A stretch of 60,000 nt of DNA from Cryptomeria japonica (GCF_030272615.1 NC_081415.1:509303373-509363372); one strand, 5' to 3'; numbered from the stretch's first letter, positions 1-11,464 are shown. Numbers and translations are program-made. Notes: generated from the letters alone by a model not told the origin.

Positions 1-409
1 CAGGTTAGATGAAAACCTGTGGTAGTATAACACACACAAACAACAAGAAACAAGTGTTAAAGTTAGTGTTATTCAACCAAAGATTAACCTAAGCAGACAT
101 ATCAAAAAAGATACTAAAATCATGAGAGAATATTTAACTAGGAAAGTAAATATGATGAGGCATCTCCAAATGCCTCCTAACATGCTCTTAGCTCCTTCTC
201 CTTTGTTCCTCTCCTCTCCAAGTTCCACATGAGTGTAGCTCTCAGCTTTTAGCACTAGCCATGGATGCCATATGGAGATTCAAGATGGTTGAAAATGATA
301 AACAAATGCTATGCAAGTGTAGATAGTGATGCTATGAAAAATCTCTATGCTAATACCAGTATAACAACAATACTCTAATGCTTCCTCCTTTGCTTGAGGA
401 GAAGGGTTC

Positions 410-417
410 TATTTATA
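410..417 (-). promoter_or_regulatory. TATA-like box of the E1 LTR
   Basis: The minus strand reads TATAAATA within TTCTATAAATAGAACCC, followed by a GC-richer stretch. This matches the position expected for the U3/R promoter of an LTR that starts at 1753 and reads leftward. Confidence 0.45.
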
Positions 418-1195
418 GAAGAAATGGGGAAATGAAGGTTAAGATTGAGTAATCTTAACAAGGGTTAGGATTGAAAGATATTCAATCCATGTGAGACTTT
501 CAACGCAATCCCATGTTGACAAGTGTCACCATGAGGAGGCTTGAGAGGAGAGATAAGGAGCATTAAATGCTTGAGGGGACATGATGGTTACCCTAGGGGG
601 TTGGGTTAGGGTTAGGTTAATGGATATTCCTTTTATCCAAGGGATAAATGAATGTGCAAGGGTTAAATGGTTACCTTAGTCAAAGAAATAAATGCTTTGA
701 AGAGACCCATGAGTCAAAAGGATGATTAAGTTAGAGGAAAGTCTCTAACCAAAGGTAAAAGGTGAGTTAACCATAAATGGTTATGTAAGAGCCTTTAATG
801 GTTTGGAAGACTTTAGAGGTTAACCATTTGAAGACATAAAACCTTTAATGGTTATTGAAGACTTTGAGGGCTTTTTGAGAAGTGACTTCCTTTTATTTAG
901 GAATGTGACAATGATTAGGATAGGATTAAGCTAATTAGAAGGAGTTAGAAGAATCTAGAAGGGATTTAGGCATGCAAGTGGATTTTGTAGGAGAATGCAA
1001 GTGGGAGGAATTTTGGGATTTTCAATTAAAATAAAATCATTCATTTCAATTAAATTGTGTAATTTGCATTTGGATAGATATTTAAATAAATATTAATTTA
1101 TTTAAATGTGAATGTGAATTTTGGATTTAAATAAATCTTAATTTATTTAAAATGAAAAAAGAGAAGATAAAGCATTAAATGCTTGAAGACTTTGA

Positions 1196-1340
1196 GGGAA
1201 ACCATTAAAGGCTTGAGAAGACTCTAGAAGGAAGCCATTAAGTTTGAAGACTTTAAGGGAAACCATTAAAGGCTTAAGAAGACTCTAGAAGGAAGCCATT
1301 AAGTTTGAAGACTTTAAGGGAAACCATTAAAGGTTTCAAG
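1196..1340. repeat. 61-bp tandem repeat, about 2.4 copies
   Basis: Units start at 1196, 1257 and 1318. Each begins GGGAAACCATTAAAGG and ends GTTTGAAGACTTTAA. The first two are nearly identical and the third is partial. It lies in the U3-like part of the E1 LTR. Looser relatives of the phrase (ACCTTTAATGG, GGTTAACCATTTGAAG) are scattered from 700 to 900, so the array may be the best-kept part of an older repeat field. Confidence 0.85.
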
Positions 1341-1753
1341 TGGGTGAGGATAAATAGGATTTTAAATAAATAATTTATATATTTAAAATAGTTGTGCAAC
1401 TTGCATTTGTAGGAAAATGCAAGTAGGTGGAGGTAAAGGTGATTTAAATAAATGTAAAAGTTAATTTATTTAAATGTGAGAAATGGGATTTTGGGGGATT
1501 TAAATAAATATTAATTTATTTAAATGTGAGAGTAGATTTAATTAAACAAATATGATTTATTTATTTAATTAATGGTCTAAATTTGGTTAAGTGAATTAAA
1601 TCAAATAAATTGAATAATTTATTTAATTAATAGGAGAAGAGGGTTAAGATGAATTAATTAAATATTAATTTAATTAATTATTGATTGATGGTTAAATAAT
1701 CAAATAAATACTAAATATTCATTTAATTAAGTGGACGGATTTATGTGACTACA

Positions 1754-2026
1754 GTATGCATTGATATTCCCTGGTCAAAGTATCCTATAATGACTATATC
1801 CGAGTTGCAGGATCTGCCAGAGCTCCTGAACCCTCTCCCCACTTTGTCTTCCTCTACATGCGAGATCCACCTATGCTCCTTTTCCCCTATCCCTATGCAC
1901 CTGTGGCTTGTGATGGTTCCTACACACCCTCATCGATTCCTATCACCTGTGTTCTATCCCCTCCTCCTCCCTCTCTTGTCCCCATCTTTGTCCTTGGTCC
2001 TCCTCTACCCTCTCCTAATGGGCACT
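1754..2026 (-). pseudogene. Probable 3' (C-terminal) part of the E0 antisense PMD pseudogene
   Basis: This 273-bp piece lies between the E1 LTR and the E2 LTR and is compositionally unlike both. On the minus strand it is rich in Gly, Arg, Lys and Asp codons and ends with a short helical-looking stretch containing VQELWQILQL. The E5 PMD protein has a similar Gly/Asp/Arg-rich linker followed by a coiled coil beginning ELLELREI. If E2 is removed, the E0 PMD pseudogene at 47574-48767 would continue straight into this piece. It contains several stops. The assignment rests on composition and position, not on a strong match. Confidence 0.35.
2022..2026. repeat. Probable decayed E2 target-site duplication (left)
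   Basis: GCACT directly before the E2 LTR, compared with GTACC at 47574-47578 directly after it. The two differences are both C/T transitions. The LTR ends used are TGGTG and CATCA. A shift of a few bases is possible. Confidence 0.4.
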
Positions 2027-3698
2027 TGGTGCAGGGCACCACTAGATCCTAATAGGCCTCATATACACAAATTAGGATTTTTGCTTTATTTTTGTGTTAT
2101 TTTGGCCTTATAAGGTCTTATTATGTTATTTTAGACCATTTTTTATTATTATGTCAAGTTGTAAGTATATGGGCATAAAATTACAAAAGTTGCTCAAAAT
2201 TGTGAAAAGTTGTCATGCAATTTTTGATCATTTAGTGGGAATGGATAATTTATTTTTGATAGTTTTTTACTTAAATAATCCTTTTGGGCTCCATTGTACA
2301 GATAGTAATGAAGATTTGGTGAAGTTGCAATAAAAATGGTTGATTTTTAATACTTTTATGAAAAAACCAATCTGTTCTTAACTCGATTTGATCTATTTTT
2401 CTTCATCCTCATGATTATATCGTGATTGGGGGTGAAATTATATCAAATATACTTTATTTCATTATTGGTTTCATTTCATTTCATTCAGTTTTAGCAGAGA
2501 TATTGATTTTTTTGTGTTAAAGGGTCAAAACCCTACCTAGGGTAGGTCGAGAGCTTAAAAAAATATAGAACTCTCAATCTATATAGACATATATGTACAA
2601 ATTTTGTATGGAGGTATGTTTTTATGTATTTTTTAATTTACTATAGGTGCAGAGAGAATGGAGGCATTTGGCTACTATTTCTAGAGTGACAAAGATCTGA
2701 TGTCCTCATGTATCGGACAAGAGGTTGGATGATTTGATGTTGCATGAGATAAAGGAGGGTAGGTTGGAGGAATAAAATATTGGAGGAGTATTGTAGAAGG
2801 TGTGGGGACCCTATCCATACAAGGACAACATTGGAAAAGTCCTTAGAAGCAAGTACACACATTCTTATATTGACTGTCCTTAGAAAAGACCCAGTTCTAG
2901 CCACTATGGCCGTACAAAACAAGCTTTGCAAATACTCAAAATGTATTGATAAATATTTTCATGCATGTGGCATGGATCCCTAGATGGATTAGGGTCTTGG
3001 AAGTGTAAGGGAAACAAAAATTTACCTTCATTTGCTTTGGTTTATAACCTAGATTCATGACTGTCCTAATTCACAGTCTTAAGTATTTCTACCATAACCA
3101 GTGAAGAACTATCAAAAAGTGTTATTGTTTTTGTTTGCATGAGTCTATGTGAGAGTGTATTAGGTGCATAAAGTCCCCATGATTTACAAGACAATGATTT
3201 TATGTCTTAATTGAGCTTATTTGAGAAAACACGTTGACTGTCTTAAGAGTGTTCACAGTCTTTGTATTCGGAACAGTCACATCCAAAAAATAAAGTTCAT
3301 ATTTAGTCAATGAAAGTTATTGGATGCCCCCATTTTAGCTTTGTCATGTTGGGTAAAGTATATAAGGACATGATATTGATGACCTTAAGCTAGTGTGAGA
3401 GGTTGAGGAAGCCTTATGTTGACTGGCCTTATAAGGATCCTAGACACTACCACATATAATAGTCCTAAATAGTGATAAAAACCTTGTTCGAAGGTAGAGT
3501 TTGGTGTTTGAAACATTCTTTTGAGGTCATTTCAAGAGTTATGGGGTTTCCTATCATGTTCTTGTAAGATAGAAGCCATTTTATGACTCCAATAGGTTGT
3601 TGGGAGAATATATTGATGTTTTGTCCTCTCATTGAGAAGTGAGACCAAATAAGTTTTTCTTTATCCTAAAACTCCTATTTGCCCTTACCTCTGCATCA
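2027..3698 (+). mobile_element. E2 5' LTR
   Basis: The 1672-bp LTR starts TGGTGCAGGGCACC and ends CTCTGCATCA. Long stretches match 45853-47573, for example the phrases TTTTGTGTTATTTTGGCC and GTTGGGAGAATA near its end. The copies differ at many sites and by indels, including a 3' LTR insertion near 46050. The primer-binding site follows within a few bases. No ORF in it is supported. Confidence 0.85.
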
Positions 3699-3701
3699 GA
3701 T

Positions 3702-3713
3702 TGGTATCAAAGC
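3702..3713 (+). other. E2 primer-binding site
   Basis: TGGTATCAAAGC follows the LTR end after a few bases. The usual plant primer-binding site complementary to initiator methionine tRNA is TGGTATCAGAGC, so this site has one G-to-A change. It primes minus-strand DNA synthesis in the family. Confidence 0.8.
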
Positions 3714-3765
3714 ATAGGGAAAGTCTAAGAAGAGTTTAGAGAGTGTCATTTAATACCATTTCAAG

Positions 3766-5000
3766 ATGCCTCCTAAGAAAATCGTTTCTAGAAAGATGAG
3801 TGAGTTGGAAGAGAAACAAGCTAAAGAGATAAGAGAATTGAAAGAATTGACAGAGAGTCTTCAAGCTAGATTGGCCACAGTTGAGATAAGTCAGAAGAGA
3901 GGAATGTTCACATGAGATGTGAGTGACCAAGAGAAAGAAGAAAAAGAAGGGGAAGGAGAAGAATCCCCAGGGTAGTTGGACCCTGAAGAATAAATAATGG
4001 CCAGAATATTGAAGGCTTTCAAAGGTGATGGTTCTAAGATAAAGTTGGAACTGAAAATATATAGAGGAAGTCTGGATGGTGAGGAGCTCCTGGATTGGAT
4101 AGGAGAAATGGATAGCCATTTTGAGTATGAGGAGGTACCAGAAGAACATAAGGTGAAGTTAGCAAAGACCAAGTTGAATGGTCATGCCTCACTTTGGTGG
4201 GATTATATACAATACAAAAGAAGGAATAATAGAAAGTCTATAATTACTTCATGGGATAGAATGGTTGCCAAACTCAAAGGAAAATTCCTCCCAAGTGATT
4301 ATTCTATTCAGTTATCTAAGAGACTCTAGAATCTAAGACAAAAGGACATGGATGTGAAAGCCTACACATTACAAATTGAGTTAAGAGCCAGCCATGAACA
4401 AGATGAGGTTGAAAAGGTGACAAGATACAATAATGGACTAAGGTTCAATATCCAAGATGAGCTTAGCTTTACCACTACAAAAACTGTAGAAGAGTGTTTT
4501 CAATTGGCACTAAAGGTTGAAGATAAGTTGAAGAGAAGAGAAGGAACACAAGGTAGAGGTAGGGGTAGATCAAACTATAGAGGAAGAGGAACATTCTCTG
4601 GTAGAGGTCAATCTCAAAGATCTCAAGGAGAAACAAGTGAACCCCAAGAAAAATTTAAGTCTGAAATAAGAGGAGGTCTTAGAGGAAGAATACCAAATTT
4701 TAAGGGCAGATCTGGAGGTCAAAGAGGTGGATCTAATGCATTCACTGGGAAATGCTACAAATGCAAAAAGTTTGTTGGCCATCAGGTTTGGCAATGTCTT
4801 GAAAACAACTCTACAAATTCATTTAGTGGAGAAAAAAGAAATCATATTGCTAAAGTTGAGGATAGTGAGAGTGTAAGCTCACCTACACAAGAAATTGCTC
4901 TTGAGGTTGGAGAATCACTCTTGATGAGAAGAAAATTGATCAAAATATTGGTGGAAAGGGAACCCCCTCAAAGAAAATCACTTTTCAGAACCATATGTAA
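3766..5000 (+). pseudogene. gag: E2 gag (broken)
   Basis: The first good ATG after the primer-binding site is at 3766 (AAGATGCC). One frame continues from there with internal stops at 3913 (TGA), 3973 (TAG), 3991 (TAA) and 4327 (TAG). The N-terminal part (about residues 10-45) is a charged helix rich in Glu and Lys. The capsid-like core is visible at about 4010-4330 (GEELLDWIGEMDSHFEYEEV, WWDYIQ), and an Arg/Gly-rich tail at 4540-4740 (repeated RGRG and GGQRGG) precedes a zinc knuckle at about 4753-4800. The knuckle reads CYKCKKFVGHQVWQC, with the CX2C-H-C pattern. Gag normally packages the element RNA in virus-like particles. This copy cannot make a full product. Confidence 0.8.
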
Positions 5001-5404
5001 AAGCCAAGGAAAATGTTGCAAAGTTGTGATTGATTTTGGTAGTACAGACAATTTGGTCTCTGTGGAGATGGTAGAGAAGCTAAAACTGAAAAGGATCCCT
5101 CATACAACTCCCTACAAGGTCACATGGTTAAATAAGAGGCAACAAGTATTGGTGGATGAACAATGTTGGGTAGATTTTCATATTGGTGGATACAAAGACA
5201 AAGTATTGTGTGACATCATGCTTATGGATGTTTGTCATATCTTGCTCGGAAGACCATGGCAATATGACGTGTGCCAAACATGATGGAAGAAAGAACACCT
5301 ATGTCATTGAAAAATATGGAGTTTACTTTAACCTTACACCACTCAAGGATGAAGACCACATACCACAAGATGGAAACAATGTAATGGTGGTAGGAAAAAA
5401 ATAA
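5001..5404 (+). pseudogene. E2 aspartic protease (broken)
   Basis: The protease core is read in the gag frame: KVVIDFGSTDN, where DSGST is usual, so the residue after the catalytic Asp is changed to Phe. It ends with the family motif ILLGRPWQYD. About 5265-5280 a one-base change shifts the frame. The continuation AKHDGRKNTY is found in the next frame down to a TAA at 5402. Retroviral-type proteases cleave the gag-pol polyprotein. Fused position after gag and before RT is normal for chromoviruses. Confidence 0.7.
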
Positions 5405-6190
5405 TTTTTGAAGACTATGAAGGAGGAGAAAATGGGGTTTGCTATCCTAATCAGACCCAAGACTGTTGCAGCAACAAAGAAGGTGAAATATGTGGCATAG
5501 GAAGTCCAAAAATTGTTGAAAAAGTATGAAGATATAGTGGTGGATGAACTCCCAAGATCACTCCACCTATGAGAGACATAAGTCATTGCATTGATTTCAC
5601 TCCTGGAGCTAATATACCTAACAAGGCAGCCTACAAAATGACCCTACAACAGAATGAAGAGATCAAAAAACAAGTGAAATAATTGCTTGAGAAAGGGTTG
5701 ATTAAAGAGAGTCTAAGCCCTTGTGCCCTACTAGCTGTTCTAGCACCCAATAAAGATCATGGATGGAGAATGTGTACCGATTCTAGAGCCATCAACAATA
5801 TAACAATCAGATATAGGTTCCCAATACCAAGGATTGAAGATGTAATGGATTGTTTGAGTGGAGCCACCTACTTCAACAAGATAGACTTAAAAAGCAAATA
5901 TCATCAAATCAGGTTCAGAAGTGGAGATGAATGGAAGACTTCTTTCAAAACCAATGAAGAACTATTAATGGACAATAATGCCATTTGGCCTTTCAAATGC
6001 TCCTAGTACTTTTACGAGGCTTATGAATGAGGTATTGAAGCCTTTTATTGGTAAATTTGTAGTAGTTTATCGAGATGAAATTTTTATTTATAGTTCTAGT
6101 AAGGAAGAGCACCTACATCATTTAGATCTAATTTTGAAAAGATTGAATGAAGAAAAATTAATGATAAATCTGAAAAATGTGAGTTCATGA
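5405..6190 (+). pseudogene. E2 reverse transcriptase (broken)
   Basis: 5405-5680 is a degenerate PR-RT linker with several stops. RT proper is visible from about 5683 ([52 protein letters not shown]). A frameshift near 5970 moves the reading to the next frame ([12 protein letters not shown]). The catalytic box is [11 protein letters not shown] where the family has YVDD, so one catalytic Asp is replaced by Glu and the preceding residue by Arg. Enzyme activity is not expected. The order and motifs are those of a Ty3/gypsy RT. Confidence 0.85.
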
Positions 6191-6953
6191 AAACAAAGTT
6201 GATTTATCTTGGTTTTGAGGTGACTAATGGTTCTTTGAAAATGGATCCCAGCAAGGTAGAAGCAATTTTGACTTGGCCAACTCCTAAATCAATTTTTGAG
6301 GTGAGAAGTTTTCATGGTTTAGCAAGTTTTTACAGCAAGTTTATAAGAGGTTTTAGTCATGTGTGTGCTCCTATTTTGGATACTATAAAGTGTGAGAACA
6401 AAAAGAAGTTTGTTTGGACTCCAGAAGCTGAAAAGAATTTTCAAATCTTGAAAAGAAAGGTTGTAGAACAACCTATACTTGCCTTGCCCAATTTTAATAA
6501 AGTTTTCACCATTGAATGTGATGCAAGTGGGTATGCTATAGGGGTTGTCCTAAGTCAAGAAAACAGGCCAGTTGCTTTCTTTAGTGAAAAACTAAATGAT
6601 GCTAAGAAGAAGTACTCGAATTAGAAATGTATGATATGGTTCAAGCTTTGAAAAAATGGAGACACTATCTTCTTCCTAGAGAGTTTATTATTTATACTGA
6701 CAATGATGCACTTCAGTCTTTGAATAGTCAGGATAAGCTCAACCATAGGCACATGAAATGGGTGGAGTACCTACAGAGCTTCACATTTACTATCAAGCAC
6801 AAGAAGGGGCAGTCCAACAAATTGGTAGATGCATTTAGCAGAAGGGCAATGATGATTCAGGAGATCAAGCTGGAGAGTGTTGATATAGAATCATTTAAGG
6901 GTATGTATGATAATGATGCTAATTTTAAGGATATTTATGCTTCTTGCAAATAA
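6187..6953 (+). pseudogene. E2 RT thumb and RNase H (broken)
   Basis: Continues the polyprotein: [21 protein letters not shown], then the RNase H start ([15 protein letters not shown]), a TAG at 6622-6624, and the RNase H end (MKWVEYLQSFTFTIKHKKGQSN and LVDAFSRR). The catalytic residues seen are the Asp of CDASG, the Asp of YTDN and the Asp of DAFSRR. RNase H removes the RNA strand during reverse transcription. A single second RNase H, as in Tat elements, is absent here, which fits a chromovirus. Confidence 0.82.
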
Positions 6954-8106
6954 TCTAATGGTGTTTATCATGAAGAGAGTTGTCATTTTATGATTCAAGA
7001 AGGTTTATTGTTCAAAGGGGCTCAGTTGTGTGTGCCCAAATGCTCTATGCGAGATAATTTAATCAAGGAGAAACACAGTGGTAGTCTTGCAGGTCATTTT
7101 GGTTTAGATAAGACCTTGGAGTAGCTGAGAAGGCACTACTATTGGCCAAAAATGAAAAGTGATGTAAGAAGGTTTGTTGAAAGATGTTTTATTTGTGAAA
7201 GGGCTAAAGGTTCTAACACTAATGTAGGTCTTTATCAGCCTTTACCAGTTCCAAGTAGGCCATGGGAGTCTATAAATATCAATTTTGTACTTGGCTTACC
7301 CAGAACACCTAGAAGATTTGATTCTACTTATGTTGTTGTAGATAGGTTTTCCAAAATGGTGCACTTTATACCATGTAAGAGCACTAATGTTGCATCAAAT
7401 ATTGTTGTTTTTTTCTTCAAGGAGGTGGTAAGAATCCATGGTTTTATTTTGAATATTGTTTCAGATAGAGATAGTAAATTTATTGGTCATTTTTGGAGAA
7501 CTTTGTGGAAGAAACTTGGTACTAACTTGAGTTTCAGTTCAACCTATTACCCACAAATAGATGGGAAAATAGAGGTGGTAAATAAGAGCCTTCGTAATAT
7601 TCTAATATTCTTGATAAATGAACATTCAATATAGTGGGATCCGATCTTACCCCAAGCTGAATTTGCATATAATGATTCCATCAACAGAAGCATTGGTAAG
7701 ACTCCTTTTGAAGTAGTTTATGGATTGCAGCCTAGAGGAGTGTTTGAATTGAGATATATCACTAGTATGGAGAGAAGAAGTGCTGAAGGAGAGCAGTTTA
7801 CTATATCTATGCAATAAATACATCATCAAGTAAAACAAAATCTCCAAAAGACCATTGAGAAGTACAAGCAACAAGCTGATTTGAAAAAAAGAGAAGTTCA
7901 TTTTAAAGTTGGGGATTTGGTTTTGGCTCACTTGAGGAAAGAGAGGCTACCCAAAGGATAGTATACTAAGCTAAAAATGAAGAAGATAGGGCCATGTAGA
8001 GTGGTCGAAAAATTTGGTGCTAATGCCTATGAGATAGAACTCCCTCTTGGGGTTGGTATCTCACCTATAATTTAATGTTTTTGACCTTTACCCTTAAAAA
8101 GGGGAT
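6954..8106 (+). pseudogene. E2 integrase (broken)
   Basis: The H2C2 zinc region lies at 6980-7210 (HSGSLAGHFGLDKT and CFICERAK, with a TAG at 7123). The catalytic core follows at 7150-7634. The first Asp is replaced in ININFVLGLPRT, where the family has D before F. The second Asp is kept in IVSDRDSKF and the Glu is kept in GKIEVVNKSL. The C-terminal part continues to about 8080 (KREVHFKVGDLVLAHL, KIGPCRVVEKFGANAYEIELP) with further stops. The first-Asp change is a G-to-A type change if GAT became AAT. Confidence 0.82.
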
Positions 8107-8337
8107 GTGATTGTAGGTGAATATGTAGGTTCATCAGTGATATCATATGAATACTGGATCAGAGATTTAACCCCAAGCCAACCAGTGGAGTTAGAGTGCA
8201 TTTTGGATAAGAAGGAGCTCAATAAGACAAGAAGAAAGGTTTATTACCAGTACCTAATCAAATGGAAAGGGATACCAATGACGAATGTCACTTGGATGAA
8301 TAAAGAGAACATAATAAAACATGGATATACTATTTGA
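8107..8337 (+). pseudogene. E2 chromodomain at the integrase C-terminus
   Basis: The last coding segment reads PVELECILDKKELNKTRRK then YYQYLIKWKGIPMTNVTWMN. It has the aromatic and YLIKWKG...TW pattern of a chromodomain and ends in TGA. A chromodomain here defines the chromovirus branch of Ty3/gypsy. It is thought to guide integration to particular chromatin. The segment is open but the frame upstream is broken, so it is unlikely to be translated. The E3 insertion lies only 16 bp after the stop. Confidence 0.85.
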
Positions 8338-8348
8338 GGTCTTAACTC

Positions 8349-8353
8349 AGTGG
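8349..8353. repeat. E3 target-site duplication AGTGG (left)
   Basis: AGTGG immediately before the E3 LTR. The same five bases follow the other LTR at 45820-45824. An exact 5-bp duplication fixes both ends of E3. Confidence 0.95.
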
Positions 8354-9851
8354 TGATAATTGAATGATGAGCAAATAGTACCAAACCAGTACTGAGAGGG
8401 GGGGTGAATCAGTACAGGCAGAAAACACTATCTTAAACCGGTTTGATAGCAAACACTTCAAAAGACTGGCAGACAGAGATACCGGTTTGAAACAGAGTGC
8501 AACCAGTAAAGCTAACAATGTCTGAGACAAGAATTAACTGGTTACTCACTTAGCCTTTCACTCAACTTGAGGCTACACTACCATTTCACCCTTATGCATA
8601 AACAGGTGATCTATCATCAGATCATAATAACAGCTAGTTCAACATGTTTTATTGACAGGCATAAAACACAGAACCATCATATGCTTGACAAACAATAGCA
8701 AAGCATCACAAGATAAAAGCATCACACATGACACACATATTTTTTCACATGGAAACCCAACTGGGAAAAACCACGACGGGGATGAATACCCACAAGCTGT
8801 TTTTGAACTCTTTGGAAGTCCATTTTGTTAGGAGCCTTGTTCGGTTAGAGACATTACAATAGGTTTTGCTAGGAACTGATCTTGTTAGAGATCACCCGGT
8901 TAAGGGATGGCTACAATACCCGATTAAGGGTTAAACCTAGTTAAAGATTACCTTGTTAGAGGATTTCAAGAACTCAATAGCTAAAGGGCTTCAAACTTAG
9001 TAGCTTAGAGTTACCCTGTTAAAGGATTTACAACAAGCCGGTTAAGGCTACCCTGTTAAGGGATTTTACAACTATTGAGGTAGTTAGAGATCAATAGGTA
9101 TTACAATGATCTGGTAACAACACTCAATGCCAATGTAGGTCCACTTAAGCTCCTCTTTCCCTTCTGCACTTACACTCTGCAGGTATCACTTCTCTCTTTC
9201 TGGTCTGGCAAGAATCACATATCCCTTCTCTTGGATACGCACACACAACTTTTGCCAACAACCCTAGAAAGAGTCACAACATCGACCTTATATAAAATAG
9301 TTAGGTCGGTAGCATAAACCCTAAACCATAAACCTAATAGGTTAAGGAATTCAAATGGTTCAATCCTGACCGTTGAGCATACTGCATTAATCTCCATCGT
9401 TCATTTTCCACCGTTTTCATGGTGGTTGATAACCCATCACACATTGGTTTACAGTCTTCCCATATTCCTGAGATAGATAGGCAAGATCTTCTTCATGCAT
9501 GATCCTTCATACACACAAGGCTTACATGGCAACACGATCTTGTTCTTTGTTATCATGCTAACTCATCGCACAAAGTCACCGGTTGAGCCATACAGGCTGG
9601 AAGCACTTCAACTGGAAACCCTAAAGTTGAGACTACAAACCAATAGTCATTCAATGCTTCCATGTGTTGGTTCCCATAACCATATGCCGGTTCACCTTTG
9701 AACAAGCACACTGCTTCACTTTGGCACAAATGTTGGTTCACAGTGTTATACCGGTTCTCACATATGTCGGTTCACACCTTTGCAACATATTGACATCAAT
9801 GACAACATACAATGTCATTATATCCACATACCGGTTCTCATAATGCCAACA
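8354..9851 (-). mobile_element. E3 3' LTR (left copy)
   Basis: 1498 bp, plus-strand start TGATAATTGAATGATG, end ATAATGCCAACA. It aligns with 44376-45819 and has several percent differences plus indels; for example, the tract with ATTACAATGATCTGG near 9100 is absent from the other copy. It holds many copies of a CCGGTT core. There is no coding content; the small ORFs here do not match a family. Confidence 0.92.
8820..9075. repeat. Degenerate CCGGTTAAGG tandem repeat in the E3 LTR
   Basis: Phrases such as CCCGGTTAAGGGATGG, CCCGATTAAGGGTTAAACC, CCTTGTTAGAGGATTTC, CCCTGTTAAAGGATTT and GCCGGTTAAGGCTACC follow each other at roughly 20-45 bp. The same block occurs in the other LTR at about 44845-45080. 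It may be a decayed minisatellite of the LTR. Confidence 0.55.
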
Positions 9852-9866
9852 ATCTCCCCCTTTGGC
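9852..9866 (-). other. E3 polypurine tract
   Basis: The minus strand reads GCCAAAGGGGGAGAT directly before the 3' LTR, a purine run suitable for priming plus-strand DNA synthesis. Confidence 0.75.
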
Positions 9867-10069
9867 ATTGATGGCAATATACAAAGATATCTCTCCGCTT
9901 CACATCTTCTCCCCCTTTGACAATAATGCCAAAGTGGAGGCACAAGCTTCCCTGTTCCATTATGCTACTCCCCCTGAGGAGTAGCATCCTTCAACACATC
10001 AATCCAAAAAAAAAAAATTTGACTATGCAATACCTGACTGATGTGGAGCATATGCTTTTAGTTCACCTT
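9867..10069. other. E3 3' untranslated stretch
   Basis: Noncoding sequence between the RNase H stop and the polypurine tract. It contains a further purine-type run on the minus strand (near 9910-9920 and 9965-9980) and a short A tract at about 10007. I see no other feature. Confidence 0.5.
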
Positions 10070-11464
10070 CTAAAGGGGAAATACCCCTAATTCACTTCTT
10101 AAGTATGTAAATGTAGTCTTTGGGAGAGGCTTGGTGAATATGTCTGCTAACTGCTCCTTACTGGAAACATGCTCCAGTGCAATCTTTTTGTTCTGAACCT
10201 TTTCCCTCAAGAAATGATACTTAAGCTCAAAGTGCTCGGTTCTAGAATGTAAAATCGGATTCTTGGAGATATTAATTGCACTAGTATTGTCACAAAATAT
10301 ACTTACCGGTTCAGATACAGGAACTTTGAAGCCATTCAATACATGCTTCATCCAAATTGTCTGAGTGCAGTTCATGAAAGCTGCAACATACTCCGCTTCC
10401 GATGTAGACTGAGAGATACAACTTTGCTTTTTACTCATCTAGGAGACCAGTCTATCACCAAGGAAGAATGCACCACCGGTTGTGCTCTTCTGGTCATCTA
10501 CATTACTAGCCCAATCAACATATGTGAACACTTTCAAGTTGAAATCCTTGCTATATGGATACCACAATCCATAGTCGACAGTTCCCTTCAGATACCTAAG
10601 AATCCGCTTGACTGCGACCAAGTGGGATTCTCTTGGACATTTTTGGAACATTGCAGTAACGCCAACTGCATGTGCAATATCCGGTCTGCTATGCACTACA
10701 TAATGTAATTTACCAATCATTGATCGGTATTCCTTCTCATCAACCAAAGCTGAGTCATCCTCTTTGGATAATTTACAACCGGTTACCATCGGTGTACCAA
10801 CCGGTTTGCTATCTTCCATGCCAAAGGTCTTCAACACCTCTTTGACATACTTGGATTGAGTGATAAAGATTCCATCTCTCATCTGCTGGATCTGCAGTCC
10901 AATGAAGAACTTAATCTCCCCTATGAGTGACATCTCAAACTCTTTCTTCATCTCATCTGCAAACTCATGACTCATCTTGTCATCTCCACCAAAGATAATG
11001 TCATCAACAAATACCTCACAGATCAGGATCTGATCTCCTTCAGACTTCAAGTAGATATTGCTATCTTCACTTGTTCTCTCAAATCCAATCTTCACAAGAT
11101 GGGAATGCAGGCGTTCATACCATGCTCTAGGTGCTTGATTTAGACCATATAAGGCTTTATGTAGCCTACACACCATGTCACTGTCTTCAGATAAGGCAAA
11201 CCCATCTGGTTGCTCTATATACACCTCCTCTTCAAGTACACCATTTAGGAATGCAAATTTTACATCCATTTGATATACTTTGAAGCCTTTAAAAGCTGCA
11301 TATGCTAGAAGCATACGAACTCCTTCCAATCTGGCTACAGGAGAAAAGGTTTCACCATAGTCTTCTCCTTCTTCTTGGGCATATCCTTTGCACACCAGTC
11401 TGTCTTTGTTTCTAATCACTATGCCATCCTCATTCAGCTTATTTCTGAAGACCCATCTCTTCAT
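10070..11464 (-). pseudogene. E3 reverse transcriptase-RNase H (one internal stop)
   Basis: The minus-strand reading starts within RT at 11464 ([13 protein letters not shown]) and ends with TAA/TAG-type stop near 10070. RT motifs are intact: [50 protein letters not shown] and the catalytic [10 protein letters not shown]. RNase H follows: [38 protein letters not shown] and ADIFTKPLP. A TAG at about 10439-10441 separates RLVS from MSKKQSC. The expected residue is Trp, so TGG became TAG. Upstream, at 11465-11829, the linker to integrase is readable with frameshifts (PRYVKLNHDPKQ). Copia RT copies the element RNA into DNA. Confidence 0.9.

Larger units (their letters stand above)
1..1753 (-). mobile_element. 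E1: long LTR on the minus strand, running off the left edge
   Basis: Read on the minus strand, a typical LTR start, TGTAGTCACATAAATCC, begins at 1753 and runs leftward to the window edge, so the LTR is at least 1.75 kb. It has a U3-like AT-rich part with several hairpin-forming palindromes of ATTTAAATAAAT type (1080-1740), a 61-bp tandem repeat, and a TATA-like site near 410-417. The bases just outside 1753 are not purine-rich, so this end is more likely the outer edge of a 5' LTR or a solo LTR than a 3' LTR preceded by a polypurine tract. No coding region is visible. The small minus-strand ORF at 73-255 lies downstream of the TATA site and has no recognisable domain. The family cannot be assigned without its internal region. 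Confidence 0.6.

Noticed and set aside
73-255. 60-codon minus-strand ORF at the left edge
   Set aside because: It lies in the LTR downstream of the TATA-like site, has no recognisable domain, and is within chance length.
1745-2113. 122-codon plus-strand ORF
   Set aside because: It runs from the E1 LTR edge through E0 into the E2 LTR, so it spans unrelated units and cannot be an ancestral gene.
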